DNA of 64,000 bases from NCBI RefSeq assembly GCF_003324565.1, contig NZ_QOLA01000001.1:186001-250000 (forward strand). The letters run 5' to 3'. Shown here piece after piece: positions 36,965 to 46,352 of the stretch. Position 1 is the first letter of the stretch, and each line of letters starts with the position of its first letter. The position numbers were made by a program, and so were the translations under genes. Source of the stretch: Streptomyces sp. SDr-06. GTDB lineage: Bacteria; Actinomycetota; Actinomycetes; Streptomycetales; Streptomycetaceae. Below the pieces are notes generated by a model that was not told the origin of the DNA, ran no database searches, and saw only the letters and a list, made by a program, of their open reading frames with translations.

Positions 36965-37684
36965 TCAGGCCCGCCGCGTCACGTGATCCATGATCAGCTC
37001 GCCTACGGCATTCCAGCGCTTTCTCGACATCTCCCAACCGTTCTCATTGAAAACGACCACTTCCGACGGCCGGCCGTTGGCGTGCCAGTACCGCCACTCA
37101 CCTACCGCGGCACCCATGATGGCCACGCCCTCGGCCCGCTTGGTCCCGTCCGGCCACCACTCCCGCTGCCGCCCGTGCTCGATGCCCGAGCAGTAGGTGC
37201 CGAGCAGCTCGACGTGCCCGTTGTCCGCGACTTCCTCGACCTCCCCAGTGAACAGTTCCCCTGCGTGACAGGTGCGTCCGTACTCGTCCAAGTAGGTCTG
37301 GTCGCCTTTGATACGCGTCACCCGTACGGAAGTCGGCGTCGCCCCGAGCGGTTTCGCCGGCGGCTCCGCACCGCCACGAGCCTCAGTGGTGGGCCCTGAC
37401 CCGCGCTCAGGGGCGCGCTGCCCGCGCGCTGCCACCTTGCGCCTGAGCTCTGCGCGCCAGCGCGCGGCGTTGCTGCCGTCCAGTTGCCCGGCGAAGGCGG
37501 CACGGGCGGCGTCGACAAGTTCGGCAGGGGCCCCCGGACCATACTGGGCGATCTCCCAGAGCGCGTCATCCGTTGCCATGTCGAGCCCGGTGCAGGTCCG
37601 CAGACCCTGGCCACTGAGCACCTCTTCCAGCACGGCGCCGAAAGTCCTCGTCAGCTGGTCCTCGGTCGGCCGATCACCGCGCAT
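36965..37684 (-). CDS. MORN-like (YwqK-type) repeat hypothetical protein
   Basis: 239 aa; ATG 37684 was chosen for the GGAAGGGTGG ribosome site, not the upstream GTG 37777. The first 100 residues are helical. The C-terminal 90 residues show short repeated units of the kind G..xYxNGxxx, for example HGRQREWWPDGTKRAEGVA and VGEWRYWHANGRPSEVVVF, like MORN-variant/YwqK antitoxin repeats. It could be an immunity or antitoxin-type protein, but no toxin gene is adjacent. Confidence 0.55.
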   Translation of the reverse strand: MRGDRPTEDQLTRTFGAVLEEVLSGQGLRTCTGLDMATDDALWEIAQYGPGAPAELVDAARAAFAGQLDGSNAARWRAELRRKVAARGQRAPERGSGPTTEARGGAEPPAKPLGATPTSVRVTRIKGDQTYLDEYGRTCHAGELFTGEVEEVADNGHVELLGTYCSGIEHGRQREWWPDGTKRAEGVAIMGAAVGEWRYWHANGRPSEVVVFNENGWEMSRKRWNAVGELIMDHVTRRA

Positions 37685-37798
37685 GGACCCACCCTTCCCC
37701 GAAGCGAACGAACTGTCCCGTCCCTGTAGGACGCCCGGCGCGATCGGAGGAGTTCCCGCCACCGTCACCGCGCGCATCCTGCGTGACGCCCCCGGCCG

Positions 37799-39595
37799 TC
37801 AGGGGCGGGCCGAACGCCATGCGCGCCACAGGGAGGCGTAGGCTCCCCCGGCCGCGAGGAGTTCGTCATGGCTGCCGAGTTCCACGATCCGACCGCGGTC
37901 CATGACCGCGATCCGGTCGGCGTCGCGCACCGAGTCCAGCCGATGGACGATGGAGACCACCGTACGCCCTTCGATGAGCGCGGCCAGGGAACGTTCGACC
38001 CGCCGGGAGGCCGAGGAGTCGAGCAGCGCGGTGGCCTCGTCAAGCACCAGGGTGTGCGGATCGGACAACAGCACGCGGGCGAGGGCCAGTTGCTGTGCGG
38101 CGGACGGCGAGACCGGGGCCGCTCCGGAGCCGATCTCACCGTCCAGGCCGTCCGGCAGCGACCGCGCCCAGTCCGCGAGGAGTACGGTCTCCAGCGCGTC
38201 CCACAACTCCGTGTCCGGTCTGCCTCCCTCGTCGGCCAGCGTGAGGTTCTCCCGCAGGGTGCCGGTGAAGACGTGCTGTTCCTGGGTGACCAGGACGACT
38301 TCCCGGCGCAGTTGGCCCACCGGCAGTGAGGTGAGGTCGGCGCCGCCGATCCGGACCGTGCCGCGCGTGGGATGGTGAACGCCCGCCAGCAGTTTGCCGA
38401 GGGTGGACTTGCCGGCGCCGGAGGCGCCCACCACGGCGAGCCGTTCGGCCGGGGCGAGTTCGAGGTCGATTCCGCTGAGCACCTCGCGGGCCGGCCCGTA
38501 GCCGAATCCCACCCCGGTGAGGCTGATGCCGTGGCCTTGGGTGGGGGCGGTGGGCTTGGGCTCCTCGCACGGCAGCCGCTCGACGCCGAGGATGCGGCGC
38601 AGTGCCGCGTTGCCGATCTGGAGCTCATCGGTCCAGGTGAGCAGATCGTTGAGCGGCTCGCCGAGGGCCTGGACGTAGAGCACCACGGCCGTGAGTTCAC
38701 CCAGGCCCACGGCGCCTCGCTGGTAGGCGAGTCCGCCGATGAGCAGGGTGAGCGCCATCGGAACCATCGTGGCCAGGTCCAGGCTGGGGAACCAGACGGT
38801 CTGCAGCCAGGTGGTGCGCTGGCGGGTGCGGACCACTCGGTCGACGGCCACGCCGTGGCGAGCCCGCTGGCGGGGACCGAGGTCCAGTGCCTCGACGGTG
38901 GAGCAGCCCCGGGTGGTCTCGTGCGTGACCGCCAGGACATCGGCCTCCTGCGCCAGCAGCTGCTCGTAGGCGCGGGTGGCGCGGGGGCGGTACCACCAGG
39001 TGGAGACGGCTGCGAAGGGCACGCCGGCGATCAGTCCGAGGGCCAGCACGGGAGAGGTGAGCAGGATGGCCGCGACGGTGAACACCAGGGTGACCGCGGC
39101 CAGGGCGATCCGCGGGGCGGCCTGGCGGATGCTGTCGTTCAGCCGGTCGGCGTCGGTGGTCGCCCGGCTGAGCAGGTCCCCGGCGGCGACGCTCTCCACC
39201 TCGGACAGCGGGAGCCCGAGGACGCGGCGGACGAAGTCCTCGCGGGTGCGGGCGAGCACGCGTTCGCCGAGCAGGGTGGCCTGCACCTTGGCCGCCCGGG
39301 CCAGCAGCGCGTGGACGACGAGGAGGGCGACGAAGGCGAGGGCGAGGGTGTCGACGTGGGCGGTGGTGGTGCCGGCCTTGACCGACTCGACGAGCCGGCC
39401 GAGCAGCCGGGGGCCGGTGAGCCCGGCGACCAGCGCGGTACCGAAGAGCGCGAGGGTGAGGGTGAGCCGGCCCGCGTTGGCGCGGACGAAGGCGCCGACC
39501 CAACTACGCACCTCGGCTCGGCCGGCCAGTGGCAGACGGCGCCGGCCGAGCGTGGTCGAACCGCTGGTCTCCGCGGTGTCGGTGGCGGTCGTCAT
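37799..39595 (-). CDS. ABC exporter half-transporter with intact Walker motifs and degenerate signature
   Basis: 598 aa. ATG 39595 overlaps the stop of the companion transporter gene (ATGA). Six membrane segments (residues about 35-310) precede a nucleotide-binding domain. That domain has Walker A GASGAGKST, Q-loop VTQEQHVF, Walker B LVLDEATALLD and H-loop IVHRLDSV. The expected LSGGQ signature reads SPSAAQQ. With the neighbouring half-transporter it should form a heterodimeric exporter with one working ATP site. It is the last gene of the leftward biosynthetic operon and so probably exports the cluster product. Confidence 0.88.
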   Translation of the reverse strand: MTTATDTAETSGSTTLGRRRLPLAGRAEVRSWVGAFVRANAGRLTLTLALFGTALVAGLTGPRLLGRLVESVKAGTTTAHVDTLALAFVALLVVHALLARAAKVQATLLGERVLARTREDFVRRVLGLPLSEVESVAAGDLLSRATTDADRLNDSIRQAAPRIALAAVTLVFTVAAILLTSPVLALGLIAGVPFAAVSTWWYRPRATRAYEQLLAQEADVLAVTHETTRGCSTVEALDLGPRQRARHGVAVDRVVRTRQRTTWLQTVWFPSLDLATMVPMALTLLIGGLAYQRGAVGLGELTAVVLYVQALGEPLNDLLTWTDELQIGNAALRRILGVERLPCEEPKPTAPTQGHGISLTGVGFGYGPAREVLSGIDLELAPAERLAVVGASGAGKSTLGKLLAGVHHPTRGTVRIGGADLTSLPVGQLRREVVLVTQEQHVFTGTLRENLTLADEGGRPDTELWDALETVLLADWARSLPDGLDGEIGSGAAPVSPSAAQQLALARVLLSDPHTLVLDEATALLDSSASRRVERSLAALIEGRTVVSIVHRLDSVRDADRIAVMDRGRIVELGSHDELLAAGGAYASLWRAWRSARP

Positions 39596-41274
39596 GAGCG
39601 GACTCCTTCGGCGCGGGCGGGGCTGCCGTCGGCGTCCAGGAGGTGGACCCGGTCGGCGACGCCCAGCCACAGCGGGCTGTCGCTGAACACCACGGTTGTA
39701 CGTCCCGCGCGCAGGGCCGCCACCCGCTCGACGATCCGGGCCTCGGTCTGGGCGTCCACCGAGGCCGTCGGGTCTTCCAGGACCAGTACGTCGGGGGCCG
39801 CGAGCAGGGCGCGGGCCAGCACCAGGCGCTGGCGCTGGCCGCCCGACAGGGCCCGGCCGCCCTCGCCGAGGTACTCGTCCAGGCCGTCGGGCAGACCCTC
39901 CACCACATCGGTGGCGTCGGCCGCGAAGAGCGCGTCGGTCAGCGCGCCGCGCGAGCGGGCGAGGCCGGCGGAGAGTTCCTCCCCCACGGTGCCGCTGAAG
40001 AGGGTGTCGGCGGGGCCGGAGCGGAGCACCCGGGCGCGCAGCTCGGCCAGGTCGACGCGGTCCAGCGGGACGCCGCCGACCAGTACGGCCGACGGTGCGA
40101 CCTGCTCGCCGTACCTGGTCAGCCGGTCGGCGAGGGCGCCTGCCCGGTCGGCCGGGGCCGCGACGACGGTCAGCAGTCCGGCCTCGGCCGTGAGTCCGGT
40201 GTCCTCGTCGGTCAGCGACAGGGGGCCGGCGGGCAGCGGCTCGGGGTGGGCCGGCTGCTCCGGTACCGGGGTGATGCGCAGCAGGGTGCAGATCCGGCCG
40301 GCCGCGACCTTGGCGAGGCTGAGCGTCTCCGCGGCCTCGGTGGCGGTACTGACGGGCAGGGTGAGGAAGGCCGAAGCACCGTAGAAGGCGACCAGTTCGC
40401 CGGGGGTGATGGTGCCGTTGAGCGCCAGGCGGGCTCCGAGCCACGCGATGCCGACGGTGACCAGGCCGGGCAGGAACACCCCGGCCGCCTCGAGCCAGGC
40501 CTCCATCCGGCCGGCCGACTCCCCGGCCCGGCGCACCTGCTGGCTGGTGACGCGGAAGCGCTCGGCGAAGGCCGCCTCGCCGCCGATGCCGCGCAGGATG
40601 CGCAGTCCGGCCACGATGTCCCCGGCCTGGGAGGTGGCGATGCCCATCTGTTCGCGCTGCTCCTCGTCGCGTTCCTGGAGGGGACGCAGCAGGGGCCCGA
40701 TGCCGACGACGGCGGCGGGTACGCCGATGAGCACGGCGAGGCCGAGGACGGGTGAGGTGACGGTGAGCGCGACGGCCACGAGCACGGCGGCGACCACCGC
40801 GCCGACCGACCGGCCGACGACTTCGAAGGAGTTGCCGATGCTCTCGACGTCGGCCGCGGCCGAGGCAGCCACGTCACCGGAGCGGGCTTTGGCGCGCAGG
40901 GTCCCGCCCAGCCGGGTGACCTGCCGCATCAGCACCCGGTGGGTGTACGAGAGGGCGTGTGCCTCGGCACCGACAGCCGCTTGGATCAGGCCGGCACCGG
41001 CCAGCGCCTGGATGAGGCCGAGGCCGAGGGCGAGCAGGGCCCACAGATAGAGGCCGGCCGGGTCGCCGTCCCGGCCGGCCTCGTCGATGGCCCGGCCGAT
41101 GACCAGGGGCAGCAGGGCCAGCGGGACCATCCAGGCCATGCCGAGCAGGGCGCTGAGCACCAGCGGCCAGGGCCGGATGCGCACGAGCCACCACAGGTAG
41201 GCCCAGGGGCCCCGGGCATCGGCTTCCGGTACGGCCGCCGGGGACACTGAGGCGTCGAACAGTCTGTTGGCCAA
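39592..41274 (-). CDS. ABC exporter half-transporter with intact signature and lost Walker motifs
   Basis: 560 aa. A TTG start at 41274 fits GGAG eight bases upstream; an internal GTG (41247) is possible. Six membrane segments are followed by a nucleotide-binding domain in which Walker A is replaced by AAPADRAGAL, the Q-loop Gln is lost, Walker B reads LVLEDPTASVD and the H-loop His is Asp (FSDSP). The signature LSGGQRQR is perfect. This complements its partner exactly: together they give one complete ATP site and one dead site. It follows the adenylation gene by 55 bases. Confidence 0.88.
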   Translation of the reverse strand: MANRLFDASVSPAAVPEADARGPWAYLWWLVRIRPWPLVLSALLGMAWMVPLALLPLVIGRAIDEAGRDGDPAGLYLWALLALGLGLIQALAGAGLIQAAVGAEAHALSYTHRVLMRQVTRLGGTLRAKARSGDVAASAAADVESIGNSFEVVGRSVGAVVAAVLVAVALTVTSPVLGLAVLIGVPAAVVGIGPLLRPLQERDEEQREQMGIATSQAGDIVAGLRILRGIGGEAAFAERFRVTSQQVRRAGESAGRMEAWLEAAGVFLPGLVTVGIAWLGARLALNGTITPGELVAFYGASAFLTLPVSTATEAAETLSLAKVAAGRICTLLRITPVPEQPAHPEPLPAGPLSLTDEDTGLTAEAGLLTVVAAPADRAGALADRLTRYGEQVAPSAVLVGGVPLDRVDLAELRARVLRSGPADTLFSGTVGEELSAGLARSRGALTDALFAADATDVVEGLPDGLDEYLGEGGRALSGGQRQRLVLARALLAAPDVLVLEDPTASVDAQTEARIVERVAALRAGRTTVVFSDSPLWLGVADRVHLLDADGSPARAEGVRS

Positions 41275-41329
41275 GGGAGGGCTCCAGGCAGGGGGGACCT
41301 TGGCGACAGGGCTTGGTCCCGCGGCGGGT

Positions 41330-42847
41330 TCAGAGGTAGCGGTCCCGGGTGGCGGCGCGGTCGACCTTGCCGGTGCGGGTGTGCACGAGGGCGGGCACCG
41401 CGACCATCCGGTCGGGCACCAGGTACGCGGGCAGGGTGGCGCGCAGTCCCTCGCGCAGCCCCCGTACGTCGTTCGGGGCGTCCGGGGCCAGGACCACGAA
41501 GGCGACCAGGGAGTTGTGGTCGCCCTTGACGTGCTCGGCGGCGGCCACGGCGATGACTCCGGGTTGTCGCCCGAGGTGGTGCTCGACGTCCAGCAGGTCC
41601 ACCCGGTGGCCGCGGATCTTGACCTGGTGGTCGATCCGGCCGTGGAAGACAAGGCTGCCGTCGGCGGCCTCGTGGACGAGGTCGCCGGTCCGGTACCAGC
41701 GGGTGCGGTCGCCGACGTCACCGAGTCCGACGCTGTCGGCGCGGACGAACCGGGCGGCAGTGCGCTCGGGATCGTCGAGGTAGCCGGTCGCGAGATGCGG
41801 ACCCGCCAGGTAGAGCTCCCCGGGGGCAGCTGTGCCGCCGGGCGCGTCCGCGCGGGGGACGATGGCCTGCCGTACGGACGGCAGCGGGCGCCCGATCGGA
41901 ATCCCCTCGGGGAACGGGCCCTCGGCGGCCGGGCCCGCCAGCTCCGCGGTGTGGGTGACCAGCGCGGTCTCCGTGGAGCCGTACGTGTTGAGCAGCCGGA
42001 CCCCGTCGGCGCCGAGCCGGTGCCAGCGTTCCAGCATGTCCGGGCGGACGGCTTCGCCGCCGATGACGACCGTGTCGAGCGTGCCGGGGAGTTTCAGCCC
42101 GTGCTCCAGCAGGTGGCCGGTGAACACGTGCCAGTAGTCGACGGGCAGGTTGACGACGGTGATCTCGGCCTCGGCGAGCACGCCCCCGAGGTCGGTCTCG
42201 CTGTTCTCGTCGATGACCACGAGCCCGCCCGCGCAGAGCGTGGGCAGGATCTCCTCCAGGCTGGTGTCGCCGTCGGCGCGGTGGAAGTTGAGCGCCACGG
42301 TGTCCGGTCCGACGCCGTAGCGCTCCCGCAGCTGCGGGATCACCGCGTGCAGAGCGCCGTGCGGGACGGCGGCCGCCTTGGGCGCGCCGGTGGAGCCCGA
42401 CGTGAACAGGACGTACGCCGGATCATCGGCCCCGACCGGCTCGCCCGCCTCTCGCAACGGGGCCCGGGAGGGGCCCCAGTTGGGCCGCAGCAGCCGGTCC
42501 ACGGCGGGGAGCCGGCCGGTTTCGGCGGTGGTGACCACCTCGCGGCAACCGAGCGCCCGCAGCGCCTGGTCCATGTGGCCGGCGGGCTCGTCGACGACCG
42601 GAACATAGCCCCGTCCGGCCGCGAGCACGCCGAGGATGGCGGCGATGTCCCGGGCGCTGTGGTGGGCGACGATGCCCACCGGCGGGTGGGGGGCCGGGCC
42701 GCGGGTGGCCACGAGGTCGGCCACCGCCCCGGCCCAGCGGGCCAGTTGGCCGTATCCGACGGTCACTCCGTTGTCGAGGACGGCGGGCCGGTCGGGGTCT
42801 GTTCGGGCGACGGCGAAGAAGGGATCGAGCACGCTGGGCAGGGTCAT
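41330..42847 (-). CDS. Free-standing NRPS adenylation enzyme (A1)
   Basis: 505 aa from ATG 42847. It has all adenylation core motifs: FTSGSTGAPK, YGSTETA, YRTGD, HQVKIRGHRVD and a C-terminal TGKVDR with the catalytic Lys. There is no carrier domain. By hand alignment to GrsA I read the specificity positions as D-T-E-N-V-G-T-L-V-K; the acidic third residue suggests a basic amino acid such as beta-lysine. It is paralogous to the enzyme at 60476. In streptothricin synthesis a free-standing A protein forms beta-lysine amide bonds, so this may be such an enzyme. Confidence 0.85.
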   Translation of the reverse strand: MTLPSVLDPFFAVARTDPDRPAVLDNGVTVGYGQLARWAGAVADLVATRGPAPHPPVGIVAHHSARDIAAILGVLAAGRGYVPVVDEPAGHMDQALRALGCREVVTTAETGRLPAVDRLLRPNWGPSRAPLREAGEPVGADDPAYVLFTSGSTGAPKAAAVPHGALHAVIPQLRERYGVGPDTVALNFHRADGDTSLEEILPTLCAGGLVVIDENSETDLGGVLAEAEITVVNLPVDYWHVFTGHLLEHGLKLPGTLDTVVIGGEAVRPDMLERWHRLGADGVRLLNTYGSTETALVTHTAELAGPAAEGPFPEGIPIGRPLPSVRQAIVPRADAPGGTAAPGELYLAGPHLATGYLDDPERTAARFVRADSVGLGDVGDRTRWYRTGDLVHEAADGSLVFHGRIDHQVKIRGHRVDLLDVEHHLGRQPGVIAVAAAEHVKGDHNSLVAFVVLAPDAPNDVRGLREGLRATLPAYLVPDRMVAVPALVHTRTGKVDRAATRDRYL

Positions 42848-42878
42848 GGCATGCGGCTTCCCATGTCGTGGGTCCGGG

Positions 42879-44531
42879 TCAGGTGGCGGATGCGCAGAGG
42901 GCGGCGAGGGCCGCGCGGTGCCGTTCGGCGAGGCGTCGTACGGTGTCCTGGTCGTGCAGCGCGGTGGAGTACCACCATTCGACGCGCAGCACCCCGTCGT
43001 CGGTGGTGGCGATCACCTCGAGGAGGTGTGGGCGCACCCAGTCGGGACCGGTGATCTCGCCCACCGGTTCCTCCGCGATGGCCGGCAGCAGGGTTCCGAG
43101 CGGCAGTCCGTCGGACTCGTCGCCCTCGAAGTCGAAGGAGACATCGCTGGGCAGCGCGCCGCGCAGAGCGGCGGCGAGCCGCGGTCGGCCGTGCCGGCTC
43201 AGCGCTCCGTACCCCACTCCCCCGCCGGGCAGGGCCGCGAGGTGGCCTACGGTGCGGGCCAGCCGCTCCGTCGGGGTACCGGGCGCGAGGTCGAGGCGGA
43301 CCGGGACGGTGGTGGTGAACCACCCCGTGGTGCGGGCCAGATCGACGTCGCCGATCGCCTCCTCGCGGCCGTGCCGCAGGACGTCCACCCGGACCGCGCG
43401 TTCCCCTTGCCAGTCGCCGAGCACCTCGCCGAGGGCGTGCAGCAACAGTTCGCCGGGGTGGCAGCGGTGGGCGCGGGCCGTCTCCAGCAGCCGGGCGGTG
43501 AAGTCCGGGGCGAATTCCTCGGTGCGGGTGGCGGCGGTGGCGGCGGTGTTCGCGGCCCTCGGGTCGGGCGGCGTGCGGTCGAGCGGGATCTGGCCCGGGG
43601 TGCGAGCCACCTCGGTCCACCACTCGCTCTCCGCCTCGGTCTCGGGCGTGCGGGCGTGGTCGGCGAGGGCCTGGGCCCACTGGGGGTAGGAGGTGCCCTC
43701 GGTGCACCGTACGTCCGTACGTCCGGCGGCGACGCCCTCGTAGAGCTCTTCCAGGTCCGCGAGCAGGATGGACCACGAGACCATGTCGAAGGCGAGCTGG
43801 TGGACGGCGATCAGCAGCCGGCCCGGGCGGGCCGGGCCCGCGTCGAACCGGACGAAGCGGACCATCCGGCCGGCCAGCGGGTCGAGGGAGCGCTGTTCCA
43901 CCGCGCAGCGCAGCGCGACCGCCGCCGGCAGGTCGGCGTCCGCGAGCTCGGAGACGTCCACCACGTCGAGGATCCCGTCGAGCGGGTCGCCCGGCGCGAG
44001 CGCGGCGGTCAGTTGGCGGGGGCGCCGGGCGGGCGGGGCCTCGATGGCGAGCCGCAGCGAGGCGTGTCCGGCGACCAGGTGCCGTACGGCCTGGGCGAAG
44101 GCGACGGGGTCGAGGTCGGGGCGGGTGGTGAAGAGCAGCGCCTGGTTCCAGTGGGCGCGGCTGCCGGTCTGCTCCTCCCACGCCTGCTCCTGGGAGGGGG
44201 TCAGGACGACGGGCTCGTGGGCGGCGCCCGGTTCGGCGCCGCCCGCGGCGCGGCGTCGGCCGGCCTGGTCGGCGACCAGCAGGATCAGCTGGTCGAGGGT
44301 CAGCTCCTCGGCGAACAGCTGGCGCAATTGCACGCGCACGCCGAAGGCGGCCTCGATCCGGCGGGCGGCGCGGATCAGGTCGAGGGAGTCCACGCCGAGG
44401 TCGCGCAGCGGGGCGGAGAGGTCCGGGTCCGGATCCAGCACGGCCTCGGCGAGCCATCCGGCGAGGTGCGCGTGTACCTCGTCCGGCCGGGCCGGGTCGC
44501 GGAGGGCGGCCGGGTGCGTCGGTGCGGTCAC
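42879..44531 (-). CDS. NRPS didomain: carrier protein plus epimerization-like domain
   Basis: 550 aa. GTG 44531 overlaps the carbamoyltransferase stop (GTGA). A carrier domain occupies about residues 10-90 (LRDLGVDSLDLI, with the Ser for phosphopantetheine). A condensation-superfamily domain fills the rest. Its later motifs (RHGREE, RTTGWFTTTVPV, GVGYGALSR, SFDFEGD) are of the epimerization subtype. The active-site HHxxxDG reads HQLAFDM: the catalytic second His is Gln and the final Gly is Met. It may therefore bind substrate without epimerizing, or act in an unknown way. It pairs with A1 downstream. Confidence 0.82.
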   Translation of the reverse strand: MTAPTHPAALRDPARPDEVHAHLAGWLAEAVLDPDPDLSAPLRDLGVDSLDLIRAARRIEAAFGVRVQLRQLFAEELTLDQLILLVADQAGRRRAAGGAEPGAAHEPVVLTPSQEQAWEEQTGSRAHWNQALLFTTRPDLDPVAFAQAVRHLVAGHASLRLAIEAPPARRPRQLTAALAPGDPLDGILDVVDVSELADADLPAAVALRCAVEQRSLDPLAGRMVRFVRFDAGPARPGRLLIAVHQLAFDMVSWSILLADLEELYEGVAAGRTDVRCTEGTSYPQWAQALADHARTPETEAESEWWTEVARTPGQIPLDRTPPDPRAANTAATAATRTEEFAPDFTARLLETARAHRCHPGELLLHALGEVLGDWQGERAVRVDVLRHGREEAIGDVDLARTTGWFTTTVPVRLDLAPGTPTERLARTVGHLAALPGGGVGYGALSRHGRPRLAAALRGALPSDVSFDFEGDESDGLPLGTLLPAIAEEPVGEITGPDWVRPHLLEVIATTDDGVLRVEWWYSTALHDQDTVRRLAERHRAALAALCASAT

Positions 44532-46261
44532 GCGTGCTCCCCGCCGACGGCGCCCTCGGGGCGGCGCACCAGGAAGGGGCCGAGCGCGAGGGCGTCCATG
44601 GGCAGCCGATGGAAGGTGGCGAGGGCGTCGCGCGGACTGCACACCACCGGTTCGTCACGGCCGTTGAACGAGGTGTTGAGGACCACGGCGGTGCCGGTGT
44701 GCCGGCCGACCTCGCCGATCAGGCGGTGGTAGAGCGGGTCGACGGCGTGCGAGACGGTCTGGGGGCGGGTGGTGCGGTCGCTGTGCACGACGGCGGGCAT
44801 GGCGGCCGCGCCTGCTTCGGTGACCGGAGTGGTGACGATCATGTACGGGAGCGGGGTGGCGGTGCCGATGAGGGCGGGGGCGGCCTCCTCGTGCATGCTC
44901 GGGGCGAACGGCCGCCATGCCTCGCGGTCCTTGATGCGGACGTTGACGTGGTCGCGGGTGCTCTCGGGCGAGGGCACGGCCAGCATGCTGCGGTGGCCCA
45001 GCGCGCGGGGCCCGCCTTCCGCCCGGCCCTGGAACCAGCCGGCGACGCCGCCGCGGACGAGGATGTCGGCGGTGGCGGAGGCGATGTCGTCGTGCTCGGT
45101 GTAGGCGGTGCCGGAAGCGTCGAGCACCTGGCGGACGGAGTCCGCGGACCACTGCGGTCCCCAGGCCACCGACCCCTCCATCGGCTTGATCCGGTCACCC
45201 TCCTGGGCGGCGACCCACACGGCCGCGCCGAGGGAGACCCCCTGGTCACCGGCGAGCGGCTGAACGAACAGGTCCCCGACCTCGGGAAGCCGCATCAGCT
45301 TGCCGTTGAGGGTGGCGTTGAAGCCGACCCCGCCCGCGATGAGCAACGTGGACTCGCCCGTCTCCCGGAGCAGACCGCGGACCAGGGCGACGACTGCCTG
45401 TTCCAGGGCGGCCTGTGCGGTGGCAGCGATGTCGCGGTACTCGAAGGGGTCGCGGTCGGTGACGCGGGTGTAGCGGCCGAGGTGTGGGTCGAAGCGGCGG
45501 ACCGAGCGGTTGGCACCCCCGGAGAGTGTCTTCTCCAGGTGCGCCATCCAGTGCCGAATCGTCGCGGTCTCCTCGTCGGTGGTGCCGGTGGAGCGCAGAT
45601 CGGGCGGGACGACGCCGATGGTGAAGTCCTCGTCGGCGAAGCTGAACGCCCCGCCGAAGGTGAGGTCTTGGGGCCGGCCGTACGAGGCGAGGCCCATCAT
45701 CTTGCCGGCGGCGTCGGCGCCGAGGCCTACGTACTCGCAGACCGCGGCGTAGAAGTACCCGAGCGACCAGCCGGGGGTATGGGCGCGGAGGGTTTTGATC
45801 TCGCCGTCGATGCCGACGGCGAGGGTGGTGCTCTCGTTCTCGCCCTGGCCGTCCAGGACCAGGATCGCGCCCCGGTCACGCCCCGAGAGGTGGTAGGCGC
45901 TGGCCGCATGGGCGATGTGGTGGTTGACGAAGGTCAGCCGCGGGTCCCGGGTACGCGGGAACAGGGCCTTGGGCAGCAGGTGTTCGAGGGCGTCGGCGTC
46001 AGTGCGGAACCAGTCGAGGCCCCGATCGCCGAAGAGGGTGGGGAGGTCCCAGCCGTGGGCGACGACGTCGATGTCGCCGAGGGTGAGGCCGCCCTCGGCG
46101 AGGCAGTAGGCCACCGCGTTCAGGGGCGCTTCGCCGTAGGCGTGCTTGTTGCGGGTGAAGCGTTCCTCCTCCGCCATGGCGATCACTTCGCCGTCCACGA
46201 CGAGGCAGGCAGCACCGTCGTGGCTGGCACCGGGCCAGCCGTTGACTCCGAGCACACGCAT
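44528..46261 (-). CDS. NodU/TobZ-type carbamoyltransferase
   Basis: 577 aa; ATG 46261 (MRVLGVNGWPGASHDGAA) was chosen as the family start. The Kae1-like N-terminal domain has the metal-site motif VNHHIAHAASAY near residue 110, VLDGQGENEST, and GGVGFNATLNG near 325. The YrdC-like end shows GGPRALGHRS and NTSFNGRDEP. The family transfers carbamoyl from carbamoyl-adenylate to a hydroxyl, for example on an amino sugar. In a streptothricin-type pathway it would carbamoylate the gulosamine. First gene of the leftward operon. Confidence 0.9.
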   Translation of the reverse strand: MRVLGVNGWPGASHDGAACLVVDGEVIAMAEEERFTRNKHAYGEAPLNAVAYCLAEGGLTLGDIDVVAHGWDLPTLFGDRGLDWFRTDADALEHLLPKALFPRTRDPRLTFVNHHIAHAASAYHLSGRDRGAILVLDGQGENESTTLAVGIDGEIKTLRAHTPGWSLGYFYAAVCEYVGLGADAAGKMMGLASYGRPQDLTFGGAFSFADEDFTIGVVPPDLRSTGTTDEETATIRHWMAHLEKTLSGGANRSVRRFDPHLGRYTRVTDRDPFEYRDIAATAQAALEQAVVALVRGLLRETGESTLLIAGGVGFNATLNGKLMRLPEVGDLFVQPLAGDQGVSLGAAVWVAAQEGDRIKPMEGSVAWGPQWSADSVRQVLDASGTAYTEHDDIASATADILVRGGVAGWFQGRAEGGPRALGHRSMLAVPSPESTRDHVNVRIKDREAWRPFAPSMHEEAAPALIGTATPLPYMIVTTPVTEAGAAAMPAVVHSDRTTRPQTVSHAVDPLYHRLIGEVGRHTGTAVVLNTSFNGRDEPVVCSPRDALATFHRLPMDALALGPFLVRRPEGAVGGEHA

Positions 46262-46352
46262 GGTCAGTCCCCAAAGGTCGGTCGGGATCATCCGGTCCGG
46301 GCCGGCTCGAGTCGGTTCCGGTCGGGAACGAGTCGGGCCGGGTCTCCTCCGA

